From NCBI GenBank assembly GCA_964455395.1, contig CAYVWB010000012.1, positions 15,257 to 79,256 of the forward strand: DNA of 64,000 nt, written 5' to 3'. The translations under genes were made by a program, and so were the position numbers. Below, piece after piece: positions 1 to 8,989 of the stretch. The number at the start of each line of letters is the position of its first letter. Positions within the stretch are counted from its first letter, which is position 1. Source of the DNA: CAYVWB01 sp964455395 (GTDB lineage: Bacteria > Desulfobacterota > Desulfovibrionia > Desulfovibrionales > Desulfovibrionaceae). The notes beneath the pieces were generated by a model. It ran no database searches. It had not been told where the DNA came from and saw only the letters and a program-made list of their open reading frames with translations.

Positions 1-128
1 ATCATCCCCTCCACGCCCAGGTTCAGCACGCCGGCGCGCTCGCAGAGGGTTTCTCCCAAAGCGGCCAGCAGCACCGCCGCCGAGGACTTCACGCTGATCT
101 GCAGGATGAAAGCGGCTTCAGCGAACAT
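1..128 (-). CDS. ABC transporter permease, second subunit (partial, C-terminus outside window)
   Basis: Only the first 42 codons are inside the window. They read MFAEAAFILQISVKSS and continue with LLAALGETLCERAGVLNLGVEGM, a pattern typical of the second inner-membrane permease (BPD_transp_2 family) of BMP-type nucleoside importers; the NLGVEG motif is characteristic. The start at 128 lies inside the end of the preceding permease gene (11-bp overlap), so the two are translationally coupled. It would pair with that permease to form the membrane channel. The call rests on the short N-terminus and the operon context. Confidence 0.85.
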   Translation of the reverse strand, partial: MFAEAAFILQISVKSSAAVLLAALGETLCERAGVLNLGVEGM

Positions 129-1302
129 GGGATGACTCCTCTGGCGACGGCTCCCGGCGCGCAGGTTCCGTGGGAACAGGCCCTCGCCGCGCCAAGGCGC
201 TCCCCGCAAGGAACCCGAAGAGCAACGCAGCCTCCAGGGCGAGGCTGATGCTGGCGGGCAACCCCAGCCGTGACTGGAGCTGCTCGCCGCCCACCATCAA
301 CGCTGCGATGAAAAGCGCCGCCACAGGCGCGAAAATGGGCTTCAGCCGCGCCAGGAAAGCGATGATGACGCCATCGTACCCGTACCCCACGGCGAGACCG
401 GCCTGCAGCCGGTGGTGCAGCGCCGAGATCTCGAACATGCCTGCCATGCCGGCCAGTCCACCGCTCACCAGCAAGGCCGTCATCGTCAAGCCTTTCGCGG
501 GAAACCCGGCGTAGCGCGCTGCTTCGGGGCTGGCGCCTGCCACGCGCGCCCGCAGTCCCCAGCTTGTCCGGAAGAGCAGGAACTGCGCCGCCACACAACA
601 CAACACCGCCACGGCCAGGCCCCCGTGCAGCCGCGTGCCTGGAATCCGCGCCGCCTGGGCCGCCTCCGGGATTTCCGCCGTGCCGGGGAAGCCCATGCCC
701 GCGGGGTCCCGCCAGGGGCCGTAGTAGAGGTGCTCCATGAGGATGATGGCGACATAGTTGAGCAGCAACGTGGAGAGAATCTCGCTGACATTGCACGACG
801 TGCGCAACGCCGCCGGCCCAGCCGCCCACACGGCGCCGCCCAAGGCCCCGGCCAGGACCATGGCCGGCAAGAGCGCGTACGCCGGCGCTCCGGGCATGAT
901 GAACAACGCAAGCCCGCTGGCGAAGACGCCGCCCATCACCAGTTGACCCTCCGCCCCGATGTTCCAGAGCCGCAGCGTGGCCGCCAGCGCCACCGCCAAC
1001 CCCGTGAGCATGAACGGCCCAGCCTTCACCAGGAGCTCGCTCACGGCCCGCCAGTCCCCCACGGCCCCGCGGAGCATCACGGCGTAGGCCTCCACCGGGT
1101 TCACCCCGAACAGCAGGAAGATGACGACGCCGCAGACTAGGGTCGCCGCGACCGCAAAACACAGGCCGTAGACGGTCTCTCGTGCGGAGGCCTCACCCAG
1201 GCGTTGCGCCAGGCCGCGCAGGCCGCGCAGTCCGCGCAGTCCGCGGGCCGCGCGCCGGTAGACGCCAGCGGAAGTGCGCTGGGTTGAGGCGTCAGGTGTC
1301 AT
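118..1302 (-). CDS. ABC transporter permease, nucleoside/simple-sugar type (BPD_transp_2)
   Basis: A 394-residue hydrophobic protein with about eight to ten predicted membrane segments, and the family motif NIGAEGQLVMGG near residue 110. It forms half of the inner-membrane channel of the importer encoded by this operon. I place the start at 1302 because GGAG lies 6 bp upstream of that ATG; a longer reading to 1326 lacks a ribosome site. The cytoplasmic N-terminus carries an RGLRGLRGL tract encoded by four 9-bp tandem units (1212-1247). It is followed by the overlapping second permease and preceded by the ATPase gene. Confidence 0.9.
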   Translation of the reverse strand: MTPDASTQRTSAGVYRRAARGLRGLRGLRGLAQRLGEASARETVYGLCFAVAATLVCGVVIFLLFGVNPVEAYAVMLRGAVGDWRAVSELLVKAGPFMLTGLAVALAATLRLWNIGAEGQLVMGGVFASGLALFIMPGAPAYALLPAMVLAGALGGAVWAAGPAALRTSCNVSEILSTLLLNYVAIILMEHLYYGPWRDPAGMGFPGTAEIPEAAQAARIPGTRLHGGLAVAVLCCVAAQFLLFRTSWGLRARVAGASPEAARYAGFPAKGLTMTALLVSGGLAGMAGMFEISALHHRLQAGLAVGYGYDGVIIAFLARLKPIFAPVAALFIAALMVGGEQLQSRLGLPASISLALEAALLFGFLAGSALARRGPVPTEPARREPSPEESSHVR

Positions 1303-1443
1303 GGCGCGCTCCATGCGTCCGTTCAATGTGTTTCGCCGTGTTCGCGAGAACCTTCGCGGCCTTGGCGCGGCGTGACGGAAAGCGACCAGCCTGCGTGGGT
1401 TGAAGCTGCGGCGCAGCGGCCGCGGCGCGCTGTGGGCCGCGGT

Positions 1444-3045
1444 TCACGCTGTCACCCCGGCCATGCGCAGCCCGATGCGCTCCATGGGCGACTGCCCGGC
1501 CGTGTCGGCAGTGGCGCCGGGGTCCCGCAAGTCCATGGTGTCCAGCACGCGGCCCCGGAACATGACGGCCACACGGTCCGCCAGGGTGAGCGCTTCCTTG
1601 AGATCGCCCGTCACCAGAAGCACGGCCGCGCGTTCGCGTTCCATCAAGAGCAGCCGCCAGACGTCCCGGGAAGCCTTGATGTCCAGCCCTTGGGTGGGTT
1701 GTTCGGCGATGAGCAGACCGGGTTCGCGGAAGAGTTCGCGCGCCAGCAGAAACTTCTGGAGGTTGCCCCCGGAGAGGTTGCCGGCCAGCGTGTCCGGGCC
1801 GGGGGCGGCCACTTCGAAGTCGGCGAGGGCGCGGGTCACGGCGTCGCGCGCCGCTGTGCGGTCCACCACGCCGAAGCGACCGGTGAAGCGCGGCAGGGTG
1901 GTCAGCAGAAAATTCTCCAGCAGGGTCATGTCGGGGACGCTCCCGGCGGCGTGGCGGTCCTCGGGCACATAGGCCAGGGCCTCCCGCGGCGGCGACCAGG
2001 CGCGGGCCGCCGTGCGCGTTCCCATGAAAGCGAGCTCGCCGGAGGTCATGGGCGCGGCCCCGGCGAGGGCCGCAGCCAGTTGAGACTGCCCGTTGCCCGC
2101 CACCCCCACCACGGCGAGGATCTCCCCACGGCGCACGGTCAGGTTTACGGCCGTGAAGGGAGGTGGGGCGCCGCGGCCGCCTTCGCCGGCGAGGTCCCAG
2201 GTCTGCAGCACGGGCTCGTCAGGAGGGGGCACGGCGGAGTCGCGGCGGGGCTGGGACGGCGTGGCGGGTTCCGGCATGGAGAGGAGCACTTCGCGGCCCA
2301 CCATGAGTCGCGCCAATTCCTGACGGGAGGGCCGTCGCGCAGGGCTCATGTCCATGTTGCGGGCGGTCACGCGGCCGCGGCGCAGGACGCTGATCTCGTC
2401 GGCGAGGGCCAGCACCTCTTCGAGTTTGTGGGTGATGAAGACGATGGCGCGGCCCTCGGCGCGGAGTTTCTCGAGGGCGACGAAGAGCGTCTCGATCTCC
2501 GTGGGTGTGAGCACTGCCGTGGGCTCATCCAGGATGACGAGGCGGGCGTCCCGGGCGAGGACCTTGAGGATTTCAACGCGTTGGCGCTCCCCCATGGAGA
2601 GACTCGCCACACGGGCGCGCGGCGTGACGGCGAGGCCGAGGCGCTCCGCCATCGCCAGCGCGTGGGCCAGGTAGGCCCGGCGCTCGGCGCGCGGCGGCGC
2701 GGAAAGCAGCAGGTTTTCCTGCACGGAGAGCCCCTTGGCGAGCATGAAGCGTTGGTACACCATGCCCACACCGGCGGCGAGGGCCGCCCGCGGAGAGGTG
2801 AACCGCACTGGTTCGCCGTGCATGAGGATGGCTCCGGCGTCCGGTTGGAGACGTCCTGCGAGCATGGACATGAGGGTGGATTTGCCCGCGCCGTTTTCTC
2901 CCAGGAGGGCGTGGACACGGCCGGAATGGACGTCGAAATCCACGTCCTTGTTGGCGAGGACCGTCCCGAAGCGTTTGGTGAGGCCGCGGCAGCTCAGCAG
3001 GGGCGCTGGCGGATGCGTTGGCTGGGGTGTGGCGGGATGATGCAT
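1444..3045 (-). CDS. ABC transporter ATP-binding protein with two nucleotide-binding domains
   Basis: A 533-residue protein with two fused ABC domains. The first has a canonical Walker A (GENGAGKST, residues 49-57), an LSMGERQR signature and Walker B VILDEPTAVL. The second has the degenerate P-loop GVAGNGQSQ, the signature LSGGNLQK and IAEQPTQGLD. This tandem arrangement, with a weak second P-loop, is usual for sugar and nucleoside importers of the RbsA/NupA/YufO kind. It energises the two permeases downstream. AAGG lies 8 bp before the ATG. It is the middle gene of a five-gene minus-strand operon. Confidence 0.92.
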   Translation of the reverse strand: MHHPATPQPTHPPAPLLSCRGLTKRFGTVLANKDVDFDVHSGRVHALLGENGAGKSTLMSMLAGRLQPDAGAILMHGEPVRFTSPRAALAAGVGMVYQRFMLAKGLSVQENLLLSAPPRAERRAYLAHALAMAERLGLAVTPRARVASLSMGERQRVEILKVLARDARLVILDEPTAVLTPTEIETLFVALEKLRAEGRAIVFITHKLEEVLALADEISVLRRGRVTARNMDMSPARRPSRQELARLMVGREVLLSMPEPATPSQPRRDSAVPPPDEPVLQTWDLAGEGGRGAPPPFTAVNLTVRRGEILAVVGVAGNGQSQLAAALAGAAPMTSGELAFMGTRTAARAWSPPREALAYVPEDRHAAGSVPDMTLLENFLLTTLPRFTGRFGVVDRTAARDAVTRALADFEVAAPGPDTLAGNLSGGNLQKFLLARELFREPGLLIAEQPTQGLDIKASRDVWRLLLMERERAAVLLVTGDLKEALTLADRVAVMFRGRVLDTMDLRDPGATADTAGQSPMERIGLRMAGVTA

Positions 3046-3076
3046 CGAGCGCGCCTTGGTGGTCTCTGTCGGGTCG

Positions 3077-3754
3077 TCAACGAGATGCGTCGCGGGGGAC
3101 GAGGGTCGGCGCAGGCAGGGTGGCCAAGGCGTGGACGTCCACGGGCAGCGTCATGGAAGGCGTTCCCTCGGCGGCGGCGCAGAAGACGCCGAGCACCGGC
3201 GGCGGTTCACGATCGGCTTCCTCGAAGCAGGCAGTGACGAGATCCAGGGCGCCGAGCAGAGTGGAGCCCGTGGAGACGACGTCGTCCACAAGAATGACGC
3301 CGCGCACGCCCGAGCGCAGGATGTTGATGTCGCGTTCGTAGAGGGCGAGGACCTTGTCACCGCTGGTGATGGAGTCCACACCCACCTGGATGAGGGGCCG
3401 GCGGGAGGGCTCCATGTGCGGTTTGATGCGGTTGTAGGCCACGGCGATTTCGTCCACGTCGAGCTCCATGGCCACCACTTGCGCGAGCTGGAGCGCTTTC
3501 TCCACGATGGAGAGGACGGCGACGCCTTGCATGTCGCCCACGGTCCGGGTCACCGTGTCGCGGACCACGGCGGCGAGCAGCCGGCCGAAGTCGCGGTTCA
3601 GCCGGGTCTGTCCCACCAAGTTCAGGGAAGCGATGCGCAAGCGGTCCCCGCCGGGTCTGTCCAGCAGGACGAAGGGGATCTCGACCGCATAGCCCAGGCC
3701 GGGAACGCTGAGGCGGTGCTTGTCGCCGGAGTCGCGGCATTGCAGAACGTCCAT
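3077..3754 (-). CDS. type I phosphoribosyltransferase
   Basis: A 225-residue protein with the PRPP-binding loop VILVDDVVSTGST, the hallmark of type I phosphoribosyltransferases. Such enzymes join a purine or pyrimidine base to PRPP. GAAGG stands 5 bp before the ATG. It lies between the BMP binding-protein gene and the ATPase gene of a nucleoside-type importer, which suggests that it salvages a base that the importer brings in or that is released from an imported nucleoside. The sequence does not let me say whether the base is adenine, hypoxanthine/guanine or uracil; the length is above that of a typical Apt. Confidence 0.8.
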   Translation of the reverse strand: MDVLQCRDSGDKHRLSVPGLGYAVEIPFVLLDRPGGDRLRIASLNLVGQTRLNRDFGRLLAAVVRDTVTRTVGDMQGVAVLSIVEKALQLAQVVAMELDVDEIAVAYNRIKPHMEPSRRPLIQVGVDSITSGDKVLALYERDINILRSGVRGVILVDDVVSTGSTLLGALDLVTACFEEADREPPPVLGVFCAAAEGTPSMTLPVDVHALATLPAPTLVPRDASR

Positions 3755-3845
3755 GGTCGCCTTCAGGGGTCTGAAGCCGTCACGCGGTGTGGAAGCCGCG
3801 TCGACCCCCGGGTGGCTCCAGGGGCCGGCGCGGCGGGTGACGGAG

Positions 3846-4988
3846 TTACTCGGGGATGGAGCCGGAGACGCCGTGGACCAGCCAGCGCATGGTCAGCAGG
3901 TCCTGGTCGGAGGCTTGCGCGCCTTCCTGGATGAGAATATCGCCAGCCTGGTTGGCCACGGGGCCCGCGAAGATGTCGTCATCGCCGGCTTCCAGACGCG
4001 CTTTCTCCGCGTTGACTTTCTCCACGACTGCGGCGGGGACGTCGCCGTGGAAGTCGGAGATGGCGATGACGCCTTCATCGAAGCCGCCCCAGTAGGATTC
4101 GCTGGTCCATGTCGCGTCTTTCACGGCGCTGACCTTGTTCACGTAGATGGGGCCCCAGTTCCACACGGTGGAGAGCAGGGCGCAGTCCGCGCCGTACCGG
4201 GCGGCGTCCACGCCGTAGCCGATGGCGGGTACGCCTGCGGCGCAGGCGGCTTTGGCGGAATCCGGCGTGTCGGCCATCTGGCGGATCAGGTCGTGACCCC
4301 GGGCGGCCATGGTCTCGGCGAGAGTGGTTTCGTTGATGGGGTCGCGCCATGCTTTGAGCCACGCCACGGTGACGACCGCTTCGGGGTCGAACTCGTGGCC
4401 GGCTTCGGTCAGGCCCTTCTTCAGGCCGATGGTGAACGCATTGATGCCGCGCACGGGTTCGGGGATGGGTTGGGTGGCCACCGTGCCCACGTTCTTGAAG
4501 CCCATGAGGCCGGCCATGTAGCCCGCGAGGTACTCGGCTTGGTACATGCGTGCGAAATAGTTGCCCATGTTGGGAGCTTGCTTGTAGCCGGAGCAGTGCT
4601 CGAAGACGGTGTCGGGGAACTCTTCCGCCACAGTCATGGTGGGGTCCATGTGGGCGAACGTGGTGGCGAAGACGATGTCGAAGTCCTGGGCCGCGTAGTC
4701 GCGGATGACGCGTTCGGCGTCTGCAGGGTTCACCACGTGTTCGGTGTAGGCCACCTCCACGGCATCGCCGAGGACTTCCTGCATGTGCTGGATTCCTTCG
4801 TAATGCGCAGTGGTCCAGCCCTGGTCGTCGATGCTTTCCAGCAAAGCGAAGGCGGCTTTCACCGTCTCCTTGGGTTGCAGGTCGGGCTGGGCGGCGGCGG
4901 GTCCGACGGCTCCCCCGACGAGGGTCAGGCAGAACAGACAGGCGACAATGGTCCGTATGCGATTCATGAAGCGTGTGGCGTGGGACAT
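3846..4988 (-). CDS. BMP-family ABC transporter substrate-binding protein
   Basis: A 380-residue exported protein. The N-terminus has basic residues (MNRIR), a hydrophobic stretch and a likely signal peptidase I site after PAAA; there is no lipobox, so it should be a free periplasmic protein. The rest resembles the BMP/PnrA/Med family of purine nucleoside receptors, with GFDEG and the Y-x-A-G-Y-M-A-G-L segment. AAGGAG precedes the ATG by 7 bp. It is the first gene of the importer operon and sets its specificity; nucleosides are the usual ligands of the family, but some members bind other small molecules. Confidence 0.9.
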   Translation of the reverse strand: MSHATRFMNRIRTIVACLFCLTLVGGAVGPAAAQPDLQPKETVKAAFALLESIDDQGWTTAHYEGIQHMQEVLGDAVEVAYTEHVVNPADAERVIRDYAAQDFDIVFATTFAHMDPTMTVAEEFPDTVFEHCSGYKQAPNMGNYFARMYQAEYLAGYMAGLMGFKNVGTVATQPIPEPVRGINAFTIGLKKGLTEAGHEFDPEAVVTVAWLKAWRDPINETTLAETMAARGHDLIRQMADTPDSAKAACAAGVPAIGYGVDAARYGADCALLSTVWNWGPIYVNKVSAVKDATWTSESYWGGFDEGVIAISDFHGDVPAAVVEKVNAEKARLEAGDDDIFAGPVANQAGDILIQEGAQASDQDLLTMRWLVHGVSGSIPE

Positions 4989-5105
4989 GTGCGGACTCCT
5001 TGACGGTTGCGTTCGAGCAGCGCCCCGGGCTGAGGGAGTGAAGACGCGGGGCGCGCGGGAAGGGACTCTTTCGCGCGCAGTGACGATTTTGTCAACAGCG
5101 GTGGG

Positions 5106-5618
5106 TCACAAGGTGCGCAATACGTCCAGCGCCGCGCCGTACTGGGGTTCCTGGGTTAGCTCCGGGACGAGCTCGACATACGCAACCTCGTGCGCGGCGT
5201 TCAGCACGAAGACGGCCCGCGCCAAGAGCCGCAGCTCCTTGATGAGCAGGCCGTACGCTTTCCCGAAGGCGGCGTCGCGGTGGTCCGAGAGAGTCACCAC
5301 CCGGTCCACTCCGGCGGAACCGCACCACCGCCGCTGCGCAAAGGGCAGGTCCATGGTGATGGTCAGCACCACGGGACCAGTCGGCAGCGAGGCCGCTTCC
5401 TGGTTGAACCTGCGCGTCTGCATGTCGCACGCCGGGGTGTCCAGCGAAGGCGCGCTGGCGAGGATGAGGGGACGGCCGGCGAAAGCGCCGAGGGAGACGT
5501 CCGCCAGATCCACCCCCTGCGCCGTGAAGAGGGGCGCCTGCTCGCCCACAAGGGGTCTCTCGCCCAGCAAAGTGAGCGGGGTGTTCCGGAAAGTGACGGC
5601 GCCGAAGTGTTCAGACAT
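5106..5618 (-). CDS. tpx: thiol peroxidase, atypical 2-Cys peroxiredoxin
   Basis: A 170-residue protein that matches Tpx in length and motifs. The peroxidatic cysteine is C64 in SLDTPACD and the resolving cysteine is C99 in PFAQRRWCG, the same arrangement as E. coli Tpx. It reduces hydroperoxides in the cytoplasm or periplasm with thioredoxin as donor. The start at 5618 is chosen over the longer frame because AAAGGA sits about 7 bp upstream. It stands alone, and may help an anaerobe to survive oxygen. Confidence 0.95.
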   Translation of the reverse strand: MSEHFGAVTFRNTPLTLLGERPLVGEQAPLFTAQGVDLADVSLGAFAGRPLILASAPSLDTPACDMQTRRFNQEAASLPTGPVVLTITMDLPFAQRRWCGSAGVDRVVTLSDHRDAAFGKAYGLLIKELRLLARAVFVLNAAHEVAYVELVPELTQEPQYGAALDVLRTL

Positions 5619-5941
5619 GGCGGTGTCCTTTGGGTGAAAGTGAAGGATGGCCCCGCATGGGGCTGCGGCCGAGACCACCATACCAGAAGATCGCCCGGAA
5701 GCGAAAGCCCCGGCGATGGTTCGCGTTCGAGAATGGCCGGATCGTCACCTGGAGCAGGAGAGCCGGAGAAGGCGCGCGCATGGACCCACCGCCTGCCCCC
5801 CTGGAGTAAGCGCGGGGCAGACGGCGGAGGCGTCGGGAAAACGCGACCCAGGAACCGGAAGCCGGCAGCGCGCGCAGGGCCGTGAGACTCCCAGGCGCGC
5901 GCGTCGTGCGGGCTCCCGGCTGCGGGGCAGCGGAGCGGCGG
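5619..5941. other. 323-bp intergenic region
   Basis: This gap lies between the stop of the NYN-domain gene and the start of tpx, both on the minus strand, so it should contain the tpx promoter. I see no convincing -35/-10 pair, no T-tailed hairpin and no open frame with gene-like features. Confidence 0.5.
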
Positions 5942-6565
5942 TCAGATGAAGATGTTGATGAGGCCGTCGGCGTTGCGGATCATCTCCTGCTTCACGGTCT
6001 GGCCGAGAGTGGCGAGGTAGACGAGCAGCCCGTGGCGTCTGGCGAAGGCCATGGCCGGGGTGAGGTCCGAGTCGCCGGCGATGAGCACGAGCTTGTCCAC
6101 GATGCGGTTGGTGGCGAGCCAGGCGATGTCCAGACCGATGTTGATGTCCACCTGCTTCTGGCGGAAATCCGGGATGAGATCCTGGGAGGAGAGGTTGGCG
6201 CCAGCGGAGAGGAGCTCCTCGATCTTGTCCGGCGGCAGCCGCCAGCCGTTGAAAACCAGCTCACCGATCTGCAAGAAGAACTTTTCCTGTTCCGAAAGAC
6301 GGGTGAGGAAGTTTTCCTGCGCGCGCGCGGAGGGCGTCTGGCTGTAGTCCACTGTCTCGCCGGTGGCGGGATCCGTAATGGCGCCGGCGTAGGGGTGGCA
6401 ATCGTAGTAGTGGATGCGGAAAAGGAAGTCGTCTTTGGCTTGAGGGGCGTTCATGATCTTGGCGTTGCAGATGGTTGCGACATCTTCCGCCGTGGGGAAC
6501 GCGTTGTTGTATTGCCTGTATTTCGATTTGAGAAATCCGCCGTCAATGAAAATGGCTGTCTTCAT
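5942..6565 (-). CDS. NYN domain protein (LabA/DUF88-like, PIN-fold)
   Basis: A 207-residue soluble protein. The N-terminus AIFIDGGFL and the later LIAGDSDLTPAM carry the conserved acidic residues of the NYN/LabA group of PIN-like nucleases, and the C-terminus keeps a Rossmann-like strand around LLVYLATLG. Family members are thought to be metal-dependent RNases or RNA-binding proteins. AAAGGA lies 5 bp before the ATG. The next gene upstream encodes an HD-GYP protein about 85 bp away, so they may be cotranscribed, but a shared role is not evident. The RNA target is unknown. Confidence 0.8.
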   Translation of the reverse strand: MKTAIFIDGGFLKSKYRQYNNAFPTAEDVATICNAKIMNAPQAKDDFLFRIHYYDCHPYAGAITDPATGETVDYSQTPSARAQENFLTRLSEQEKFFLQIGELVFNGWRLPPDKIEELLSAGANLSSQDLIPDFRQKQVDINIGLDIAWLATNRIVDKLVLIAGDSDLTPAMAFARRHGLLVYLATLGQTVKQEMIRNADGLINIFI

Positions 6566-6650
6566 GGAGTTCCTTTCTGTCTCGGGCTGTATCGGAATGG
6601 TTCGGAGTTTGGGGGCTTTGGTGTGGGAGGGGCCCGCGTCCGGGCGACCG

Positions 6651-7652
6651 TCAGGCGATCTCTGCGTTGGAGAGCACCATGATGAGGCGTTTGATGGCGT
6701 CTATGTCGTAGCGTTCTCTGTCGGCTTTGATGCGTGTGAGCGCCTGGAACGGCTTGAGCGCGGGGCCGTCCGGCGTGGCGCGGGTCAGGTTGTCGTATGC
6801 GTTGCACAGAATGACGACTTTGGCCGGGAGGGGAATGTATTCGTTGGTGAGGCCGGAGGGGTAGCCGGAGCCATCTGCGCGTTCGTGGTGGAAGAGAACG
6901 CAGTGGATGGTTTCCGTGGCCAGGGGCATGGCGGCCAGCATGGCCACGCCGGCGGCGGGGTGGCCGTGCAACTGGATGCGGTCGTCGGCCGTGAGGGCTT
7001 CCGAGCGTTTCTCCAGCAGCGCCTCGGGCAGAGCGCTCTTGCCCAGGTCGTGGAGGAGGGCGCCCAAGCTCGCGTTGAAGAGTACGGATTGATCCAACTC
7101 GTTGTACGTACGCAGCACGCTGTAGGTGAAGACCATGGTGGCCAGGCTGTGGTCGTAGATCTTGAAGCCTTTCTGGATCAGCGCAGCCACCCGCTTGAGC
7201 GCGTCCGGGTTGGCGATGAAATCCGCCGTGGCGTTGATGAGCTCCTTGAGGTGTTCGAAGCGGCGTTTGGCGCCGGCGGCAAGCTTCGTCTCCAGAATGT
7301 CCCGCGTCAAGGTGGTGGAGGTGGATTTCCACGCCCGCGCACGCTCCTCCACGGGGATGGACTCGTCGCCGAGGATCGCAGCCAGGTTCTCGCGCATGTA
7401 CTCTTCGAAGGAGCCTTTTTCCTCCGCACGCACGAAGACTTGTCGCACGCCCATGTCCAGCAGCCGCTGGCGGTGTTCCGGGGTGAACGCTTCCCCTCCT
7501 TTCGTGTACAGTACAAGCCGGTCGTTCTGCTTCAACAGCACGTTGAAGCTGGACTTGGCCGTGGGCATGATGAACTGCGGCGACACGGCCAGCAGCTTGG
7601 GGCCTCCCGGTTCGGGCGCATTGGCGGAGCTGGTCTTGCGGGCGGCGTTCAT
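6651..7652 (-). CDS. HD-GYP domain protein, probable cyclic-di-GMP phosphodiesterase
   Basis: A 333-residue protein with a C-terminal HD-GYP domain: the HD pair is at residues 201-202 in LLHDLGK, and the second motif HHERADGSGYP begins near residue 254. These metal-binding motifs fit hydrolysis of cyclic di-GMP. The N-terminal 100 residues have no clear receiver or PAS motif. GGAG 5 bp before the ATG at 7652 favours this start over one at 7685. A second HD-GYP gene with a different N-terminus is at 31370. Confidence 0.88.
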   Translation of the reverse strand: MNAARKTSSANAPEPGGPKLLAVSPQFIMPTAKSSFNVLLKQNDRLVLYTKGGEAFTPEHRQRLLDMGVRQVFVRAEEKGSFEEYMRENLAAILGDESIPVEERARAWKSTSTTLTRDILETKLAAGAKRRFEHLKELINATADFIANPDALKRVAALIQKGFKIYDHSLATMVFTYSVLRTYNELDQSVLFNASLGALLHDLGKSALPEALLEKRSEALTADDRIQLHGHPAAGVAMLAAMPLATETIHCVLFHHERADGSGYPSGLTNEYIPLPAKVVILCNAYDNLTRATPDGPALKPFQALTRIKADRERYDIDAIKRLIMVLSNAEIA

Positions 7653-7798
7653 GGGATCTCCGGGGGTAAGTGAACCATCGAACATTCGAGAGGGATGGCG
7701 TTGACCCAGTCTATACGATCATAGGCGACGCGACGCAAGGGCCGCTTGTTCCGTATTCTGTCGCCCCGTGACGAATCGGTCCCTCGGAGGCCGGGAGC

Positions 7799-8983
7799 TC
7801 AAAGACCGTCGATGTACTGCACGGGCCGCACTTCGGTCCCCAGCAGCTTCAGATTGGTGAGGTTGCGCTCCACCACCTCGAAGACCACCACGTCCGGGCG
7901 TTCACGCTCCAGCATGGCGGGGTCCACGGGGTCGGCGAAGGAGGGGTAGATGAGGTTCGTCTCCACTTTGAGGAAGGGCTCCAGGAAGAGGGAGTAGGAA
8001 TCGCCGTAGAGCGCCACGGTAGGGCTGTCGGGGCCGCGCTTGAAGGCTGTGTGCTTGGGCAGCACGCCCACGCCGCGGTCGATGTCGTCGCCGCCCATCA
8101 TCAGCATCATGGCGAGGTCTCCGCCAGCTTGGGGATCCACCTTCCACCGGTAGTCGCTCTTGAAGGAGGGGGTGAATCCGGCTTCCGGCGCGATCTCCCG
8201 ACACACCTCCATGAGTTGCTGGTGCGCGTAGTAGGAGCCCAGCAGCGTCCAGTGGGTGTCCGTCTTGTAGTAGATGGCTTCGTCTGCGCGCGCGGCGAGG
8301 ATCGGCCGCGGGTCGATGATGGGGAAATCGAACCGCGTGCGCATGTAGTCCAGAAACTGGTCCGTCCTGTTGTAGGGATTGATGACGCGCACCTGACCCG
8401 GCAGGTGACGGCGCATCACGTCGGCCTTGTCCGGGGGCGTCATCAGCACGAACCGCATGCCCCGTGCTTCCATCCACCCGGACCACGCGGCGAGCACGTC
8501 GCCCAGCGCCTGCAACTCGGAGGCGGTCAGCAGGTTCACGCCTTGGTGCGTGGCGATGGGGTCTTTGTAGGCCAGCTCCTCCTTCAGGAAGAGCCAGCCA
8601 TCATTGCCCAGCAGCACCTTGTTGATCTGGACTGCGCCCATCACGTGCCGCCGGAAAAGCACGTAGCTGCGGATCATGGCGTTGCGCAGGCCGAAGCGGT
8701 CGTTGTAATAGGCCGTGAAGCCCTTGGGGACGCGCGCCAGGATGGGATAGCTCAACCCGAACGCCGGGGGCTTGGCCTTGATGCGGTTCTCGAAGTTGCC
8801 TGACAGCAGCTTCATCCCGAAAAGATTCGCCAGCGTCGGCGCCAGCATGACGAAGACGAAGAGCGCGAGAATGAGCCGGCCGCCGTGCAGCCGGGGCGCT
8901 TTGACGCGGGTGAGGGCGCTGCCGCGGTTCTTGTCGACGTCGGGCGCGGAGGGGCTGTTGGCTGGAGTGGTGGACAAGGACAT
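7799..8983 (-). CDS. AlgJ/AlgX-like SGNH O-acetyltransferase, membrane-anchored
   Basis: A 394-residue protein with one N-terminal membrane segment (about residues 35-55) and a periplasmic SGNH-type domain. The catalytic set is visible: the serine in LYGDSYSLF and the Asp-His pair in TDTHWTLLGSY, as in AlgJ and AlgX of alginate O-acetylation. It should transfer acetyl groups to an exported polysaccharide in the periplasm. It starts only 6 bp after the AlgI-like gene and has no strong ribosome site, so coupled translation is likely. No alginate polymerase genes are near, so the polymer is not known. Confidence 0.85.
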   Translation of the reverse strand: MSLSTTPANSPSAPDVDKNRGSALTRVKAPRLHGGRLILALFVFVMLAPTLANLFGMKLLSGNFENRIKAKPPAFGLSYPILARVPKGFTAYYNDRFGLRNAMIRSYVLFRRHVMGAVQINKVLLGNDGWLFLKEELAYKDPIATHQGVNLLTASELQALGDVLAAWSGWMEARGMRFVLMTPPDKADVMRRHLPGQVRVINPYNRTDQFLDYMRTRFDFPIIDPRPILAARADEAIYYKTDTHWTLLGSYYAHQQLMEVCREIAPEAGFTPSFKSDYRWKVDPQAGGDLAMMLMMGGDDIDRGVGVLPKHTAFKRGPDSPTVALYGDSYSLFLEPFLKVETNLIYPSFADPVDPAMLERERPDVVVFEVVERNLTNLKLLGTEVRPVQYIDGL

Positions 8984-8989
8984 GGCGCG

